Positions 47,241-56,717 of a stretch of 64,000 nt of DNA are shown here, one piece after another. The translations under genes were made by a program, and so were the position numbers. Source of the stretch: Aeromonas bestiarum (GTDB taxonomy: Bacteria; Pseudomonadota; Gammaproteobacteria; Enterobacterales; Aeromonadaceae); assembly GCF_000819745.1 (NCBI RefSeq), contig NZ_CDDA01000037.1, positions 1 to 64,000 on the forward strand, in the 5' to 3' direction. The notes beneath the pieces were generated by a model. The model was not told where the DNA came from and did not search any database. It saw only the letters and a program-made list of their open reading frames with translations. Each line of letters starts with the position of its first letter. Position 1 is the first letter of the stretch.

Positions 47241-48158
47241 ATGCAACATCTTCTGAAAGACAGCGACTTGAACAAATCCCAGATCCTGGCGCTGATCGCC
47301 CTGGGCAAATCGGTCAAGGCAGATCCGAAAAAGTACAGCCAGGCGCTGGCGGGCAAGAGCGTGGTCACCTTGTTCGAGAAGCCCTCCCTACGTACCCGGG
47401 TCACCTTCGACATCGGCATCGCCAGACTCGGTGGCCACAGCGTCTATCTGGATCAACAGAACGGTGCGCTGGGCAAGCGCGAATCGGTGCAGGACTTTGC
47501 CGCCAACCTGTCGCGCTGGTGTGACGCCATAGTCGCGCGGGTATTCGACCACCAGACGCTTGTTGGATTAGCGGAGCATGGCACAGTGCCCGTGGTGAAC
47601 AGCCTGTGCAACCTCTACCACCCCTGCCAGGGGCTGGCCGACTTTATGACCATTGCCGAGCATTACGCGGATCTGTCCAAGGTGAAACTGGCGTATCTGG
47701 GCGATGGCAACAACGTCAGCCACTCTCTGCTGCTGCTGGGGGCGACGCTCGGCACCGATGTGACCCTGATCTGCCCCAAGGGCCACGGCCCGGATACCCA
47801 GATCTTCCTGCAGGCCCAGGCGCTGGCGGCCGATTCCGGCGCCACCATTCACATCAGCGATGACGTGGGGGATATCGAAGGGTTTGACGTGGTTTACACC
47901 GATACCTGGGTCTCCATGGGTGACAACACGCCAATGGAGCAGGTAAAAGATATCTTTATGCCTTATCAGATCAACCAGGCTCTGCTCGACCGCACCGGCA
48001 TCCAGCATGTGCTGCACTGCCAGCCGGCGCACCGGGGGCTGGAGATCACCTCCCAGGTCATGGATGGCCCAGCCTCCCTCATCATGGACGAGGCCGAGAA
48101 CCGTATGCATATCCAGAACGCCGTGCTGCTGACCCTGTTTGGACAGGGTCACAAGTAA
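47241..48158 (+). CDS. argF: Ornithine carbamoyltransferase (SLRTR variant)
   Basis: Transcarbamoylase of 305 aa forming citrulline from ornithine and carbamoyl phosphate. The carbamoyl-phosphate motif reads SLRTR (about residue 52) where E. coli has STRTR, and the later motif is HCQPAHRG instead of HCLPA. Those variants occur in marine Vibrio/Shewanella ArgF as I recall, but SLRTR is also seen in acetyl- and succinyl-ornithine transcarbamoylases. Operon position between argB and argG, together with argE, supports ordinary ArgF. Confidence 0.92.
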   Translation: MQHLLKDSDLNKSQILALIALGKSVKADPKKYSQALAGKSVVTLFEKPSLRTRVTFDIGIARLGGHSVYLDQQNGALGKRESVQDFAANLSRWCDAIVARVFDHQTLVGLAEHGTVPVVNSLCNLYHPCQGLADFMTIAEHYADLSKVKLAYLGDGNNVSHSLLLLGATLGTDVTLICPKGHGPDTQIFLQAQALAADSGATIHISDDVGDIEGFDVVYTDTWVSMGDNTPMEQVKDIFMPYQINQALLDRTGIQHVLHCQPAHRGLEITSQVMDGPASLIMDEAENRMHIQNAVLLTLFGQGHK

Positions 48159-48215
48159 CGCGGCAACCGAACCTGAAGCACAACCTTTTATCGAATCATC
48201 ATGGAGAGAAGTAAA

Positions 48216-49451
48216 ATGAGCGGAATCAACAAGATAGTACTGGCTTACTCGGGCGGACTGGATACCTCGGCCATCATTCCCTGGCTGAAAGAGAACTATG
48301 ATGCGGAAATCATCGCCTTCGTCGCCGACGTGGGTCAGGAGCGCGACGATCTGGAAGGGATAGAGCAGAAGGCCATCGCCTCCGGCGCCACCAAGTGCAT
48401 CGTCAAGGATCTGCGCGAAGAGTTCGTCAAGGAGTACGTCTATCCGACCCTGAAGACAGGGGCCGTCTACGAAGGCACCTACCTGCTCGGCACCTCAATG
48501 GCGCGTCCCATCATTGCCAAGGCCATGGTGGACGCGGCCCTGGCGGAAGGCGCCGACGCCATCTCCCACGGTTGCACCGGCAAGGGCAACGATCAGGTGC
48601 GTTTCGAAGGCGCCGTGGCGGCCCTGGCCCCGCAACTGAAGGTGATCGCCCCCTGGCGTCTGTGGGACATGCGCTCCCGTGAAGATCTGCTGGCCTATCT
48701 GGAAGCCCGCGACATCCCCTGCAAGGCGACCCTGAAGAAGATCTACAGCCGCGATGCCAACGCCTGGCACATCTCCACCGAGGGTGGCGAGCTGGAGAGC
48801 ACCTGGAACGAGCCGTCCGAAGCGGTCTGGCAGTGGACCGTCTCCGCCGAGCAGGCACCGAACGAGCCGGAATACGTCAAGCTGACCGTGGCTCAGGGTG
48901 AAGTGGTCGCCGTTGACGACCAGCCGCTGACCCCGCACCAGATCCTGATGACCCTGAACGAGCGTGCCGGCAAGCACGGCGTCGGCCGCATCGACATCAC
49001 CGAAAACCGCATGGTGGGCATGAAGTCCCGTGGCTGCTACGAGACTCCGGGTGGTACCGTCATGGTGGCTGCACTGCGCGCCGTGGAAGAGCTGGTACTG
49101 GACAGACCGACCCGCGCCTGGCGCGAGAAGCTGGGTGCCGAGTTCTCCCACCTGGTCTATGACGGTCGCTGGTTCACCCCGCTGTGCAAGGCCATTGTCG
49201 CCTCCGCCAACGCCATCGCCGAGGATCTCGACGGCGAAGTGATCCTGAAGATGTACAAGGGTCAGGTCACAGCAGTGCAGAAGAAGTCGCCGAACAGCCT
49301 CTACTCCGAAGACTTCGCCACCTTCGGTGCCGACGAGGTGTACGACCAGAGCCATGCCGAAGGCTTTATCCGTCTCTACACCCTGGCCAGCCGGATCCGC
49401 GCCATGAAGGAGCAGCATCAGGCCATCGGCGGTGATCACACCCACGGCTAA
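48216..49451 (+). CDS. argG: Argininosuccinate synthase
   Basis: ATP-dependent ligase of citrulline and aspartate, 411 aa. N-type ATP motif AYSGGLDTS (about 9-17), [15 protein letters not shown], and the citrulline-binding region [11 protein letters not shown] are present. The ATG at 48216 was chosen for its GGAGAG upstream; the ATG at 48201 lies before that site. A terminator-like stem-loop follows, so argH may be read partly by read-through or its own promoter. Confidence 0.96.
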   Translation: MSGINKIVLAYSGGLDTSAIIPWLKENYDAEIIAFVADVGQERDDLEGIEQKAIASGATKCIVKDLREEFVKEYVYPTLKTGAVYEGTYLLGTSMARPIIAKAMVDAALAEGADAISHGCTGKGNDQVRFEGAVAALAPQLKVIAPWRLWDMRSREDLLAYLEARDIPCKATLKKIYSRDANAWHISTEGGELESTWNEPSEAVWQWTVSAEQAPNEPEYVKLTVAQGEVVAVDDQPLTPHQILMTLNERAGKHGVGRIDITENRMVGMKSRGCYETPGGTVMVAALRAVEELVLDRPTRAWREKLGAEFSHLVYDGRWFTPLCKAIVASANAIAEDLDGEVILKMYKGQVTAVQKKSPNSLYSEDFATFGADEVYDQSHAEGFIRLYTLASRIRAMKEQHQAIGGDHTHG

Positions 49452-49480
49452 GCCTTGAGGTTTCAAGCCGCAGAAAATCG

Positions 49481-49509
49481 GTGAGGGGGCTTGGCCCCCT
49501 CACTTATAA
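49481..49509 (+). terminator. Stem-loop after argG
   Basis: Perfect 10-bp stem GTGAGGGGGC / GCCCCCTCAC with a 3-nt loop followed by TTATAA. Lacking a long T run, it may be a partial terminator inside the arg operon. Confidence 0.6.
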
Positions 49510-49630
49510 GCGGCTAAGCGGCGACCTGGTTCTCACAGGGATAACTGGTGAGCTGTGACAAGAGCGGCAGCACCTCGGCTGCTTCTGTGAGATAACAGGG
49601 CCAGTTTCCGAATGATGTTGGTGTGTTTTG

Positions 49631-49722
49631 CTCCCTTCTCCCCTTGTGGGAGAAGGGTTGGGGATGAGGGGGTGGTAGCCAACCATACCCTCACCCTGGC
49701 CCTCTCCCAGAGGGAGAGGGAA
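49631..49722. repeat. REP-like palindromic element between argG and argH
   Basis: Two strong hairpins, CCCTTCTCCC-N5-GGGAGAAGGG (49633-49657) and CCCTCTCCC-AGA-GGGAGAGGG (49700-49720), are joined by a GATGAGGGGGTGG...CCATACCCTCACCC inverted pair. This CTCTCCC/GGGAGAG type with GGGTGAGGG is a dispersed repeat family in many proteobacteria. It lies in the 437-bp gap between argG and argH. Confidence 0.8.
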
Positions 49723-49843
49723 CCGGTTCGCAGTTGCTGGATGTGACGTGACCAACGGCAACAGCATCGATCACCACCGCACTGTTATGCAGAAAAATAC
49801 AGGGCAAGATTTCAGCGCGCAGGCCAAGGGGTCGCGCCAGTAC

Positions 49844-49864
49844 GGCAGGCGCAAGGCGCCTGCC
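49844..49864 (+). other. Hairpin directly before the argH ribosome-binding site
   Basis: Perfect 9-bp stem GGCAGGCGC-AAG-GCGCCTGCC ends 12 nt before AAGGAGAG of argH. No T run, so more likely an mRNA processing or translation-control stem than a terminator. The rest of the gap (49510-49630 and 49723-49843) shows nothing recognisable. Confidence 0.6.
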
Positions 49865-49888
49865 GACAACGCATTCAAGGAGAGCAGT

Positions 49889-51271
49889 ATGGCACTTTGG
49901 GGTGGACGCTTCAGTCAGGGAGCAGACAGCAGGTTCAAGCAGTTCAACGATTCGCTGCGGTTTGATTACCGGCTGGCGGAGCAGGATATCCAGGGCTCCA
50001 TGGCCTGGGCCAAGGCGCTGGTGAAAGTGGGCGTATTGACCGCGGCCGAGCAAGGGAAGCTTCAGCAGGCGATGGAGGTGCTGCTGGCCTCGGTGCAGCA
50101 GGATCCCCAGCAGATCCTGAGCTCCGACGCCGAAGACATTCACTCCTGGGTCGAAGGGAAGCTGATCGATGCCGTCGGCTCCTTGGGCAAGAAGCTGCAC
50201 ACAGGTCGTTCGCGCAACGATCAGGTCGCCACCGACCTCAAACTCTGGTGTAAGGCGCAGGGTGAGCTGCTGCTCGCCTCCATCACTGCCCTGCAAGCCG
50301 GACTGGTCGCCTCCGCCCGCGCCAATCAGGCCGCCGTGCTGCCCGGCTACACCCACTTGCAGCGCGCCCAGCCGGTCACCTTCGCCCATTGGGCCCTGGC
50401 CTATGTGGAGATGCTGGAGCGGGACCATTCCCGCCTGCAGGATGCGCTGAAGCGCCTCGACATCAGCCCGCTCGGCTGCGGCGCCCTGGCGGGCACCGCC
50501 TATGCCATCGACCGCGAAGCCTTGGCGCTGGACATGGGCTTTGGCGGCGCCACCCGCAACAGCCTGGATTCAGTCTCCGATCGGGATCACGTGGTGGAGC
50601 TGATGCACGTGGCGTCCCTCTCCATGACTCACCTGTCGCGCTTTGCCGAGGATCTCATCTTCTACAACACGGGGGAGGCGGGTTTCGTGGAGTTATCCGA
50701 TGCAGTGACCTCGGGGTCGTCGCTGATGCCGCAGAAGAAGAACCCGGATGCGCTTGAGCTCATTCGTGGCAAGACAGGCAGGGTAGTGGGCGCCCAGATG
50801 GGCATGCTGATGAGCCTCAAGGCGCTGCCGCTGGCTTACAACAAGGACATGCAGGAAGACAAGGAAGGGCTGTTCGATGCCCTCGACACCTGGCACGACT
50901 GCCTCGATATGGCGGCGCTGGTGCTGATCGATCTGAAAGTGAACGTCGAACGCACCAAGGCGGCGGCCCAGGGCGGCTACGCCAACGCCACCGAGCTGGC
51001 AGACTATCTGGTGGCCAAGGGGATTCCCTTCCGTGAGGCGCACCATATCGTCGGCGAGACAGTGGTCTATGCGCTTGAGGTGAAGAAGCCGCTGGAAGAT
51101 CTCTCTTTGCCTGAGTTCCAGCGCTTCAGCCCTGTCATCGGCGAGGATGTCTATCCCAATCTGGAGCTGGAAGCGACCCTGGCCAAGCGGGTCGCCAAAG
51201 GCGGTGTCGCCCGCGAGCTGGTGGATGCGGCCCTCACCACCGCCGAACAGTGGCTGGCCAAGCGCGGCTGA
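49889..51271 (+). CDS. argH: Argininosuccinate lyase
   Basis: Fumarase-superfamily lyase, 460 aa, releasing arginine and fumarate. Signature [12 protein letters not shown] at about residue 280 and the conserved [11 protein letters not shown] and HTGRSRNDQ regions. It is a normal-length, stand-alone ArgH, unlike the ArgHA fusion with acetylglutamate synthase found in Vibrio and Shewanella, so argA must be elsewhere. Start at 49889 has AAGGAGAG upstream. Last gene of argCBFGH. Confidence 0.96.
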   Translation: MALWGGRFSQGADSRFKQFNDSLRFDYRLAEQDIQGSMAWAKALVKVGVLTAAEQGKLQQAMEVLLASVQQDPQQILSSDAEDIHSWVEGKLIDAVGSLGKKLHTGRSRNDQVATDLKLWCKAQGELLLASITALQAGLVASARANQAAVLPGYTHLQRAQPVTFAHWALAYVEMLERDHSRLQDALKRLDISPLGCGALAGTAYAIDREALALDMGFGGATRNSLDSVSDRDHVVELMHVASLSMTHLSRFAEDLIFYNTGEAGFVELSDAVTSGSSLMPQKKNPDALELIRGKTGRVVGAQMGMLMSLKALPLAYNKDMQEDKEGLFDALDTWHDCLDMAALVLIDLKVNVERTKAAAQGGYANATELADYLVAKGIPFREAHHIVGETVVYALEVKKPLEDLSLPEFQRFSPVIGEDVYPNLELEATLAKRVAKGGVARELVDAALTTAEQWLAKRG

Positions 51272-51292
51272 TTGCCAAGTTGAATGAAACGA

Positions 51293-51314
51293 AGAGGGCT
51301 CAGGCCCTCTTTTT
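51293..51314 (+). terminator. Terminator of the arg operon
   Basis: Stem AGAGGGC / GCCCTCT with a TCAG loop and T5, 20 bp after argH. Confidence 0.88.
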
Positions 51315-51396
51315 ATATCTGTGCCATCGCCTGCCGACCTCGATTGCGCAAGAATGGACCTCTGTATGGAAGCCAAACCTCGGCCAAGGAGCCCTT

Positions 51397-52032
51397 ATGT
51401 ATCAGCCACCCCATTTCGCCGTTACCGATCCCGAGACGCTGCACCAGTTGATCCTGGCCCACCCGCTGGGGGCTCTGATCACCCACGGTGAGCGGGGGCT
51501 GGATGCGAACCATTTGCCGTTTGAGCTGGACGCCGGCAGTGGCGAGCAGGGCGTCCTGCGCGCTCATGTTGCCCGCAACAACCCGCTCTGGCAGGAGGCC
51601 AGGGATGGCGATGAGGTACTGGTGATCTTCAAGGCTGCCGACGGCTACGTCTCCCCCAACTGGTATCCGAGCAAGCAAGTGCATCACCAGCAGGTGCCGA
51701 CCTGGAACTACAGCGTGGTGCATGCTCATGGCCGAATTCGTATCCACGATGATGCGCGCTTCGTGCGTCGCCTGCTGGCAAATCTAACCCGTCATCATGA
51801 AGCCGGAGAGCCGACCCCTTGGAAGATGGCGGACGCGCCGAGAGACTATCTCGAGGCCATGGTACAGGCCGTGGTTGGCATCGAAGTCGAGATAACCGGG
51901 CTGGTTGGCAAGTTCAAACTGAGTCAGAACAAGGAGGAGGCGGACCGGCAAGGGGCAATCGAAGCCCTGCAAGCCAAGGGCCAGACGGCGCTGGCAGAGG
52001 CGATGCTGAGCCCACCGCCTTCACTACCATAA
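51397..52032 (+). CDS. PaiB-like FMN-binding regulator
   Basis: 211-aa protein of the PaiB family (split-barrel FMN-binding fold, called a transcriptional repressor of proteases in Bacillus). Recognised by the N-terminal MYQPPHFAVTD, NHLPFELD, the VSPNWYPSKQVHHQQVPTWNY region that binds flavin in the family, and the final LVGKFKLSQNK. SD AGGAG precedes the ATG at 51397. Function here is uncertain; it may be a small flavin enzyme. Confidence 0.85.
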   Translation: MYQPPHFAVTDPETLHQLILAHPLGALITHGERGLDANHLPFELDAGSGEQGVLRAHVARNNPLWQEARDGDEVLVIFKAADGYVSPNWYPSKQVHHQQVPTWNYSVVHAHGRIRIHDDARFVRRLLANLTRHHEAGEPTPWKMADAPRDYLEAMVQAVVGIEVEITGLVGKFKLSQNKEEADRQGAIEALQAKGQTALAEAMLSPPPSLP

Positions 52033-52057
52033 CGTTGCATCCTGCTATCCGGCCCAA

Positions 52058-52090
52058 CAAAAACGGCAACCCTGAGGTTGCCGTTTTTAA
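52058..52090. terminator. Bidirectional terminator
   Basis: Stem AAACGGCAACC / GGTTGCCGTTT with a CTGA loop and a T run on the plus strand and A/T tail on the minus, between the PaiB-like gene and the convergent small gene. Confidence 0.85.
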
Positions 52091-52105
52091 TGTATCCACC
52101 CTTGC

Positions 52106-52567
52106 TCACGCACTGGCATTAAGCAGCTTGCCGACGCCTTCCCCCTTGCCGTTGGGCAGGGTCTGCTTGAAGGCGCCGAGCAGCTGATCCAGGTTCAGAT
52201 CGCTGCTGCCAAGGGTGCCCTTGAGGGCATCGAGTTCGCTTTGCAGGGCGTCGAGACGGGTGCTCTGGGTGCCGCTGGCGAGCTGGCCGCGGGCCGTGTC
52301 TATGGCCTCGGGCAGCGACTGGCCATTGTTCTCCTGACCCAGGGTCTGCAGCAACTCGCTCATGAAATGGTTGATGGCGGGGCGGTTCTGCTCGCTATTG
52401 GCGTCCTTGACTCCGAGCCGCTGGAACAGGCTCTGGACCGTGGGTGCCAGGCGATCTTCCTGCACGGGGGACTCGGCCTTGGCCTGTGGCGTGCCGTCGC
52501 CGAGCAGCTTGCTGCCGAGCTTGAGGGCAAGGGAGGCGAGGGGAAGCAGGGTGCTGATGGCGATCAT
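52106..52567 (-). CDS. Protein of unknown function, secreted or membrane-anchored
   Basis: 153-aa protein with a hydrophobic N-terminus (MIAISTLLPLASLALKLGSK) and a helical Gln/Leu-rich remainder (QSLFQRLGVKDAN, LDALQSELDALKGTL, LDQLLGAFKQTLPNGKG). No catalytic motif is seen. Start at 52567 chosen because the longer frame to 52861 contains no plausible coding signal. Not recognised. Confidence 0.6.
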   Translation of the reverse strand: MIAISTLLPLASLALKLGSKLLGDGTPQAKAESPVQEDRLAPTVQSLFQRLGVKDANSEQNRPAINHFMSELLQTLGQENNGQSLPEAIDTARGQLASGTQSTRLDALQSELDALKGTLGSSDLNLDQLLGAFKQTLPNGKGEGVGKLLNASA

Positions 52568-52769
52568 GATGTCACTCTCCGGTACGGCTGATGACAGTGA
52601 CAGAGCAGGGATTGGGCCAGTTTGGTGAAAAATGCAGCAGTCGTGGGCAGGCCGCTGATCCTGTTGTGAATTTAGTTTTGCAGGCCGTAGGGGGGAGGGG
52701 CAAGTGTGGGGGAAAGCGGCAACCCCTTGCAGCCCGGAAGCTGGCCGGTTTGCCGCCGTGGCCGCCGGC

Positions 52770-52982
52770 TCACAGATTCTTGAACGGGCGGCGCTTCTCC
52801 TCCTCGATGACGATGGCTTCCAGATTGGCGATCCGCTCCCGCAGCTCCTGAATAAGCACATCCTGTTTGCCGAGGCGATCCGTGATGCGGATATCCCCCA
52901 GTTGGTAGCGGGCGCGTTTGCTGAGATAGCCGAACAGCATGCTGATAAAGACGATCAGGACTATGCCTGTCCACATTGTCAT
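52770..52982 (-). CDS. Small membrane protein resembling PspB
   Basis: 70-aa bitopic protein: N-terminal transmembrane helix (WTGIVLIVFISMLFGYLS) and a C-terminal amphipathic coiled coil (VLIQELRERIANLEAIVIEE), the architecture of envelope-stress protein PspB. No pspA, pspC or pspF lies near it. SD AAGGAGT precedes the ATG. Assignment is by architecture and short motif only. Confidence 0.6.
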   Translation of the reverse strand: MTMWTGIVLIVFISMLFGYLSKRARYQLGDIRITDRLGKQDVLIQELRERIANLEAIVIEEEKRRPFKNL

Positions 52983-53166
52983 GGGTGACTCCTTGTCGAT
53001 AAATACGCGAGAAAACCGCCTTGCAGGCCCTCTGTTGTCTCATACCCAGAAAGGGGTCGCAATGCCCGCGCTGGTGAGGAGTATGAGCCCTCGGCTCAGG
53101 CCAGTGCCTATGCGCAAGCCGCGTCACGCCGTTGATCGGTGCGTCGTGCTGGCGCCTTGGTGATCC

Positions 53167-53508
53167 TCAGACCCCTTGCCAGAGCGGCCGGCCGAGCCAG
53201 AGTCCCCACAGGGTGAGGTGCAGCAGCACGATAAACCAGAACACCAGCCGGTAGCTGCCCTTCTGGGTTTTGTGGCGCAGCCAGTGACGGGCGACCAGGG
53301 CCCCGGGCCAGCCGCCGCACAGCTCCAGCAGATGGAGGCGGGATTCGGGGATGCGCCAGCCACCGCGAATGGCCTGCCGCTTGTCGTGGGCGTAGGCCAG
53401 CGCCGTCAGCAGGCTCATGGTGGTGACTATGGCCAGCGGCCACCAGTTGGCGTCAGCCAGGCCAAGCCAGGCGGTCCAGAGCAGGGGAAACAGGGCCAGC
53501 CAGATCAC
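53167..53508 (-). CDS. DUF1294 family membrane protein
   Basis: 113-aa protein with about three transmembrane helices and the DUF1294 signature DKRQAIRGGWRIPESRLHLL followed by GGWPGALVARHWLRHKTQKGSYR. Function unknown; sometimes fused to a cold-shock domain, but not here. GTG start at 53508 overlaps the end of the acetyltransferase gene, so the two are co-translated. Confidence 0.85.
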   Translation of the reverse strand: MIWLALFPLLWTAWLGLADANWWPLAIVTTMSLLTALAYAHDKRQAIRGGWRIPESRLHLLELCGGWPGALVARHWLRHKTQKGSYRLVFWFIVLLHLTLWGLWLGRPLWQGV

Positions 53509-54095
53509 AGTGCCAGCTCCCAGCCACGGGGGGCATCCGGGGTCAGGGTGCGGATCACGCGAGCGGGGTTGCCCACCGCTACCGAGTCGGCCGGTATGTC
53601 GCGGGTGACCACGGCGCCGGCGCCTATGATGGATCGCGCCCCGATCGTGACGCCGGGGCAGATGATGGCGCCGCCGCCGATCCAGCAGTCATCGCCTATG
53701 TGAACCGGCTTGTTGTAGGCGGTCCAGTTGCGCCGCTCCAGATAGTCCGTGCTGTGGGTGGCTGTGTAGATCTGCACGTTGGGGGCCAGCAGCACATGGC
53801 TGCCGATGTGCACCTCGCCCACGTCGAGAATGGTGATGTTGAAGTTGAAGAAGGTCTTCTCGCCGATGTGGATGTTGCGGCCGAATTCGCAGGTGAAGGG
53901 GGTACTGATCCAGCAGGAGTCGGGGCAGTGGCCGAACAGCTCGCCGCACAGGCGCTGGCGCAGTGGCTGATCTCCGGCCGGGGAGGCGTTGAGTTGTGCC
54001 AGCAGCGCCTGGCCGCGGATCCGGTCGTTCGCTATCTCCTCGCTCTGGCTGTCCAGGGCGCCGCCCGCCAGTACCTTGTCCCAATCGCTTGCCAT
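53505..54095 (-). CDS. Maltose/galactoside O-acetyltransferase family protein
   Basis: Left-handed parallel beta-helix acetyltransferase, about 196 aa, of the LacA/Maa group. N-terminal Mac domain (about 5-60) and hexapeptide repeats ending with IGDDCWIGGGAIICPGV and VVTRDIPADSVAVGNPARVI; the catalytic-type His is in ATHSTD. GAGAGG precedes the ATG at 54095. The acceptor sugar is not known from context. Confidence 0.85.
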   Translation of the reverse strand: MASDWDKVLAGGALDSQSEEIANDRIRGQALLAQLNASPAGDQPLRQRLCGELFGHCPDSCWISTPFTCEFGRNIHIGEKTFFNFNITILDVGEVHIGSHVLLAPNVQIYTATHSTDYLERRNWTAYNKPVHIGDDCWIGGGAIICPGVTIGARSIIGAGAVVTRDIPADSVAVGNPARVIRTLTPDAPRGWELAL

Positions 54096-54174
54096 GCTCA
54101 CCTCTCCTCATGTGCCAAGAGGAGCCAGTATACGCCAGCGACCCGGCGGCGTCAGGCTGTCACTTGCTGCAACC

Positions 54175-55437
54175 TCAGGCGCCCGGCCAGATGAGCGGCA
54201 GGATCAGAAGGGCAGAAACGAAGTAGGGCAGCAGCACCCGCAGCCCCAGCCGACGGCCGCCTATCCCCAAGGCCAGCAGCCCCTTCACCAGCGAGTTGAC
54301 CAGCCCGGCGAGCAGGATGCCGCGCGCCGCCACCTCCAGCGCCAGCTCCTTGTGGGAGAGTTGGGAGAGCGACAGGGTAATGGCGTCCACGTCCGTGATC
54401 CCCGAGACCAGCGACAGCAGATAGACACCTGAGTTGCCCACCTTGCTCTGCAGCAGGGTGGCCATGAAGCCGATCAGCGCTAGCAGCAGGCCGAACTTGA
54501 TGGCGGTGGCGAGATCGAGCGGGTTGCTGGTCTGGGGCTGCACAGGGCCATCGGTCAGCTCCTCGCGCTGACGCCAGAACCAGAAGGCGAAGCCGTAGAC
54601 GGTGGCCGCCAGCAGCAGCAGAGGCGCCGCCAGGCGCATCGCCAGCTCGCTGTGAATGAGCAGCACCAGCACCAGCAGCCGCAGCCACATGGTGGCTCCC
54701 GCCATCAGTATGCCGGTGGCCAGCAGCCGCTCCAGCCCGCCCTGTTCCCTGTTGAGGCGGGCAAACTGCAGGGTGAGGGCGGTGGAGGAGGCGAGCCCCG
54801 CCAGTATGCTGGTGAGCACCAGTCCCGAGCGGGTGCCGAGCAGGCGTACCGCGAAGTGGCCCGAGAACGAGATGCCGGCGATCACCACCACCATCAGCCA
54901 GATCTTGAAGGGGTTGAAGGCATCGAGGGGCCCCATCTCCTCGTTGGGCAGTACCGGCAGCAGCACCAGGGAAATGAGCAGGAAGCGCAGGGTTGCGTGG
55001 AATTCGGTCTCGCTCAGAAACAGCATCCCCTGCTGGATCTTGCCCTTGAGCCCCATCAAGAGGGCCGCCAGCACGGCGCAGGCCACCGCCTCGCTCGGAC
55101 TCAGCAGCACGGACATCAGCCCCAGCAGGTAGGTGAGCAGCATGGCCACCGAGCTGGTGAGGCCGAACTCCCCCTGCCAGCGCTGGGCCAGCCAGACCGA
55201 GAGGCCGCAGCCCGTCACCACCGCCAGCAGGCCGAGCAGCGGCAGCCAGGGCCCCAGGGTCGGCAGCAGCAGGGCGCAGACACCGCCGAGCAGGCCGATG
55301 AGGCCATAGGTCCGCATCCCGGCGATGCGCTGGTTGTCCCCCAGCTGGCGCACCTGCCAGCCGCGCTCCAGTCCTATGATGAGGCCGATGGCCAGCGACA
55401 CCAGGGCACCATTGACGGGGTCTGCATTGATCCACAT
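54175..55437 (-). CDS. MgtC/DUF4010-type multi-span membrane protein
   Basis: 420-aa integral inner-membrane protein with about 12 hydrophobic segments. The N-terminal half (ALVSLAIGLIIGLERGWQVR and AGMRTYGLIGLLGG) has the MgtC/SapB pattern and the rest a DUF4010 region ending SGITDVDAITLSLSQLS. Function unknown; possibly ion or magnesium related by the MgtC link. Not in an obvious operon; divergent from sbp. Confidence 0.82.
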   Translation of the reverse strand: MWINADPVNGALVSLAIGLIIGLERGWQVRQLGDNQRIAGMRTYGLIGLLGGVCALLLPTLGPWLPLLGLLAVVTGCGLSVWLAQRWQGEFGLTSSVAMLLTYLLGLMSVLLSPSEAVACAVLAALLMGLKGKIQQGMLFLSETEFHATLRFLLISLVLLPVLPNEEMGPLDAFNPFKIWLMVVVIAGISFSGHFAVRLLGTRSGLVLTSILAGLASSTALTLQFARLNREQGGLERLLATGILMAGATMWLRLLVLVLLIHSELAMRLAAPLLLLAATVYGFAFWFWRQREELTDGPVQPQTSNPLDLATAIKFGLLLALIGFMATLLQSKVGNSGVYLLSLVSGITDVDAITLSLSQLSHKELALEVAARGILLAGLVNSLVKGLLALGIGGRRLGLRVLLPYFVSALLILPLIWPGA

Positions 55438-55574
55438 AACGACTTCCTTTTCGCTGTGTCATGGCCTTGATCCCATGATGGCACAGCCAACAGGGGGGCA
55501 GGGAGGCATGGCTCACAGAGTGTGCGAGTGGCGCCGGTCGGCGGGTTGATATGAGCAAAAGAGATAAGCAAAGC

Positions 55575-55599
55575 GTTATTTCTTGGTTCTCGGCATAAC
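55575..55599. promoter_or_regulatory. Candidate CysB-type inverted repeat upstream of sbp
   Basis: GTTAT-N15-ATAAC lies about 50 bp before the sbp start codon. CysB sites contain TTAT/ATAA half-sites, and cysB itself is 5 kb downstream. The same words recur, rearranged, at the cysT start. Confidence 0.3.
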
Positions 55600-55647
55600 A
55601 AGCCCACGGCATGCTGCATTCAACCCAACGAGATATGGAGTATCACC

Positions 55648-56649
55648 ATGAAACTGCGAATGACCGCCCTCACCCTGCTCTCTCTGCTGGCCCTCGGCCA
55701 GGCCAACGCCGCCGAGATCCGCCTGCTCAACGTCTCCTACGATCCGACTCGCGAGCTGTTTCAGGAGTACAACGGCGCCTTCGCCAAGGAGTGGAAAGCC
55801 AAGACGGGTGACGATGTGGTGGTGAGCCAGTCTCACGGTGGCTCCGGCAAGCAGGCTCGTGCCGTGGTGGACGGGCTGGAAGCGGACCTCGTGTCGCTGG
55901 CGCTGGCCTATGACGTCAACGCCGTCGCCAAGCAGGGCTTGATCGCCGCCGACTGGCAGAGCCGGCTGGCCAACAACGCCTCTCCCTATACCTCCACCAT
56001 CGTCTTCCTGGTGCGCAAGGACAATCCCAAGCAGATCAAGGATTGGGGCGATCTGGTGCGCAAGGACATCGCCATAGTGACGCCGAACCCCAAGACCTCC
56101 GGCGGGGCGCGCTGGAACTACCTGGCGGCCTGGGGCTATGCCCTGAAGAAGAGCGGCAGTGAGGAGGGCGCCAAACAGTTCGTCGGCGATCTCTACAAGA
56201 ACGTGAAGGTGCTGGATTCCGGCGCCCGTGGCGCCACCACCAGCTTCATCGAGCGCGGCCTCGGCGACGTGCTGCTGGCGTGGGAAAACGAAGCCCTGCT
56301 GGTGCTCAATCAGCCCGGCAACCGCGACAAGTTCGAGCTGGTGGTGCCGTCGGTTTCCATCCTGGCAGAGCCGCCGGTGGCCGTGGTGGACAAGGTGGCC
56401 AAGAAGCACGGCACAGAAGCGGTCGCCAAGGCCTACCTCGAGTACCTCTACTCCGACGAGGGACAGCGCATCATCGCCAAATACCATTATCGCCCCAGCA
56501 ATCCGGCGATCCTGAAGGAGACGGCGGCCCAGTTCCCGCAACTGACCCTGTTTACCGTCAAGGATCTGGAAGGGGATTGGGACAAGGCCCAGAAGAAACA
56601 CTTCGCCCAGGGTGGCCTGTTTGACCAGATTTACCAGCCGGGCGGCTAA
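55648..56649 (+). CDS. sbp: Periplasmic sulfate-binding protein
   Basis: Substrate-binding subunit of the sulfate/thiosulfate ABC importer, 333 aa. Signal peptide (about 1-21, ending ANA) and the oxyanion-binding elements [20 protein letters not shown] and [12 protein letters not shown]. First gene of the cluster; partners cysT, cysW and cysA follow. A CysB-type site is upstream. CysP would be the alternative name for a thiosulfate-preferring paralogue. Confidence 0.94.
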   Translation: MKLRMTALTLLSLLALGQANAAEIRLLNVSYDPTRELFQEYNGAFAKEWKAKTGDDVVVSQSHGGSGKQARAVVDGLEADLVSLALAYDVNAVAKQGLIAADWQSRLANNASPYTSTIVFLVRKDNPKQIKDWGDLVRKDIAIVTPNPKTSGGARWNYLAAWGYALKKSGSEEGAKQFVGDLYKNVKVLDSGARGATTSFIERGLGDVLLAWENEALLVLNQPGNRDKFELVVPSVSILAEPPVAVVDKVAKKHGTEAVAKAYLEYLYSDEGQRIIAKYHYRPSNPAILKETAAQFPQLTLFTVKDLEGDWDKAQKKHFAQGGLFDQIYQPGG

Positions 56650-56717
56650 GGCGCCCCGCTTCCTTGTGGCATGTTCACCCCGCACTGGCCCCTGTGCCAG
56701 CTGATAGGAGCACCAAG

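Noticed and set aside
49889-51271. ArgHA fusion
   Set aside because: The product stops at 460 aa after the lyase domain; no GNAT domain follows.
54152-55612. 486-codon minus-strand frame longer than the membrane protein gene
   Set aside because: Same-strand shifted frame rich in Ala, Gly, Arg and His with no membrane helices; the 420-aa frame gives a coherent polytopic protein.
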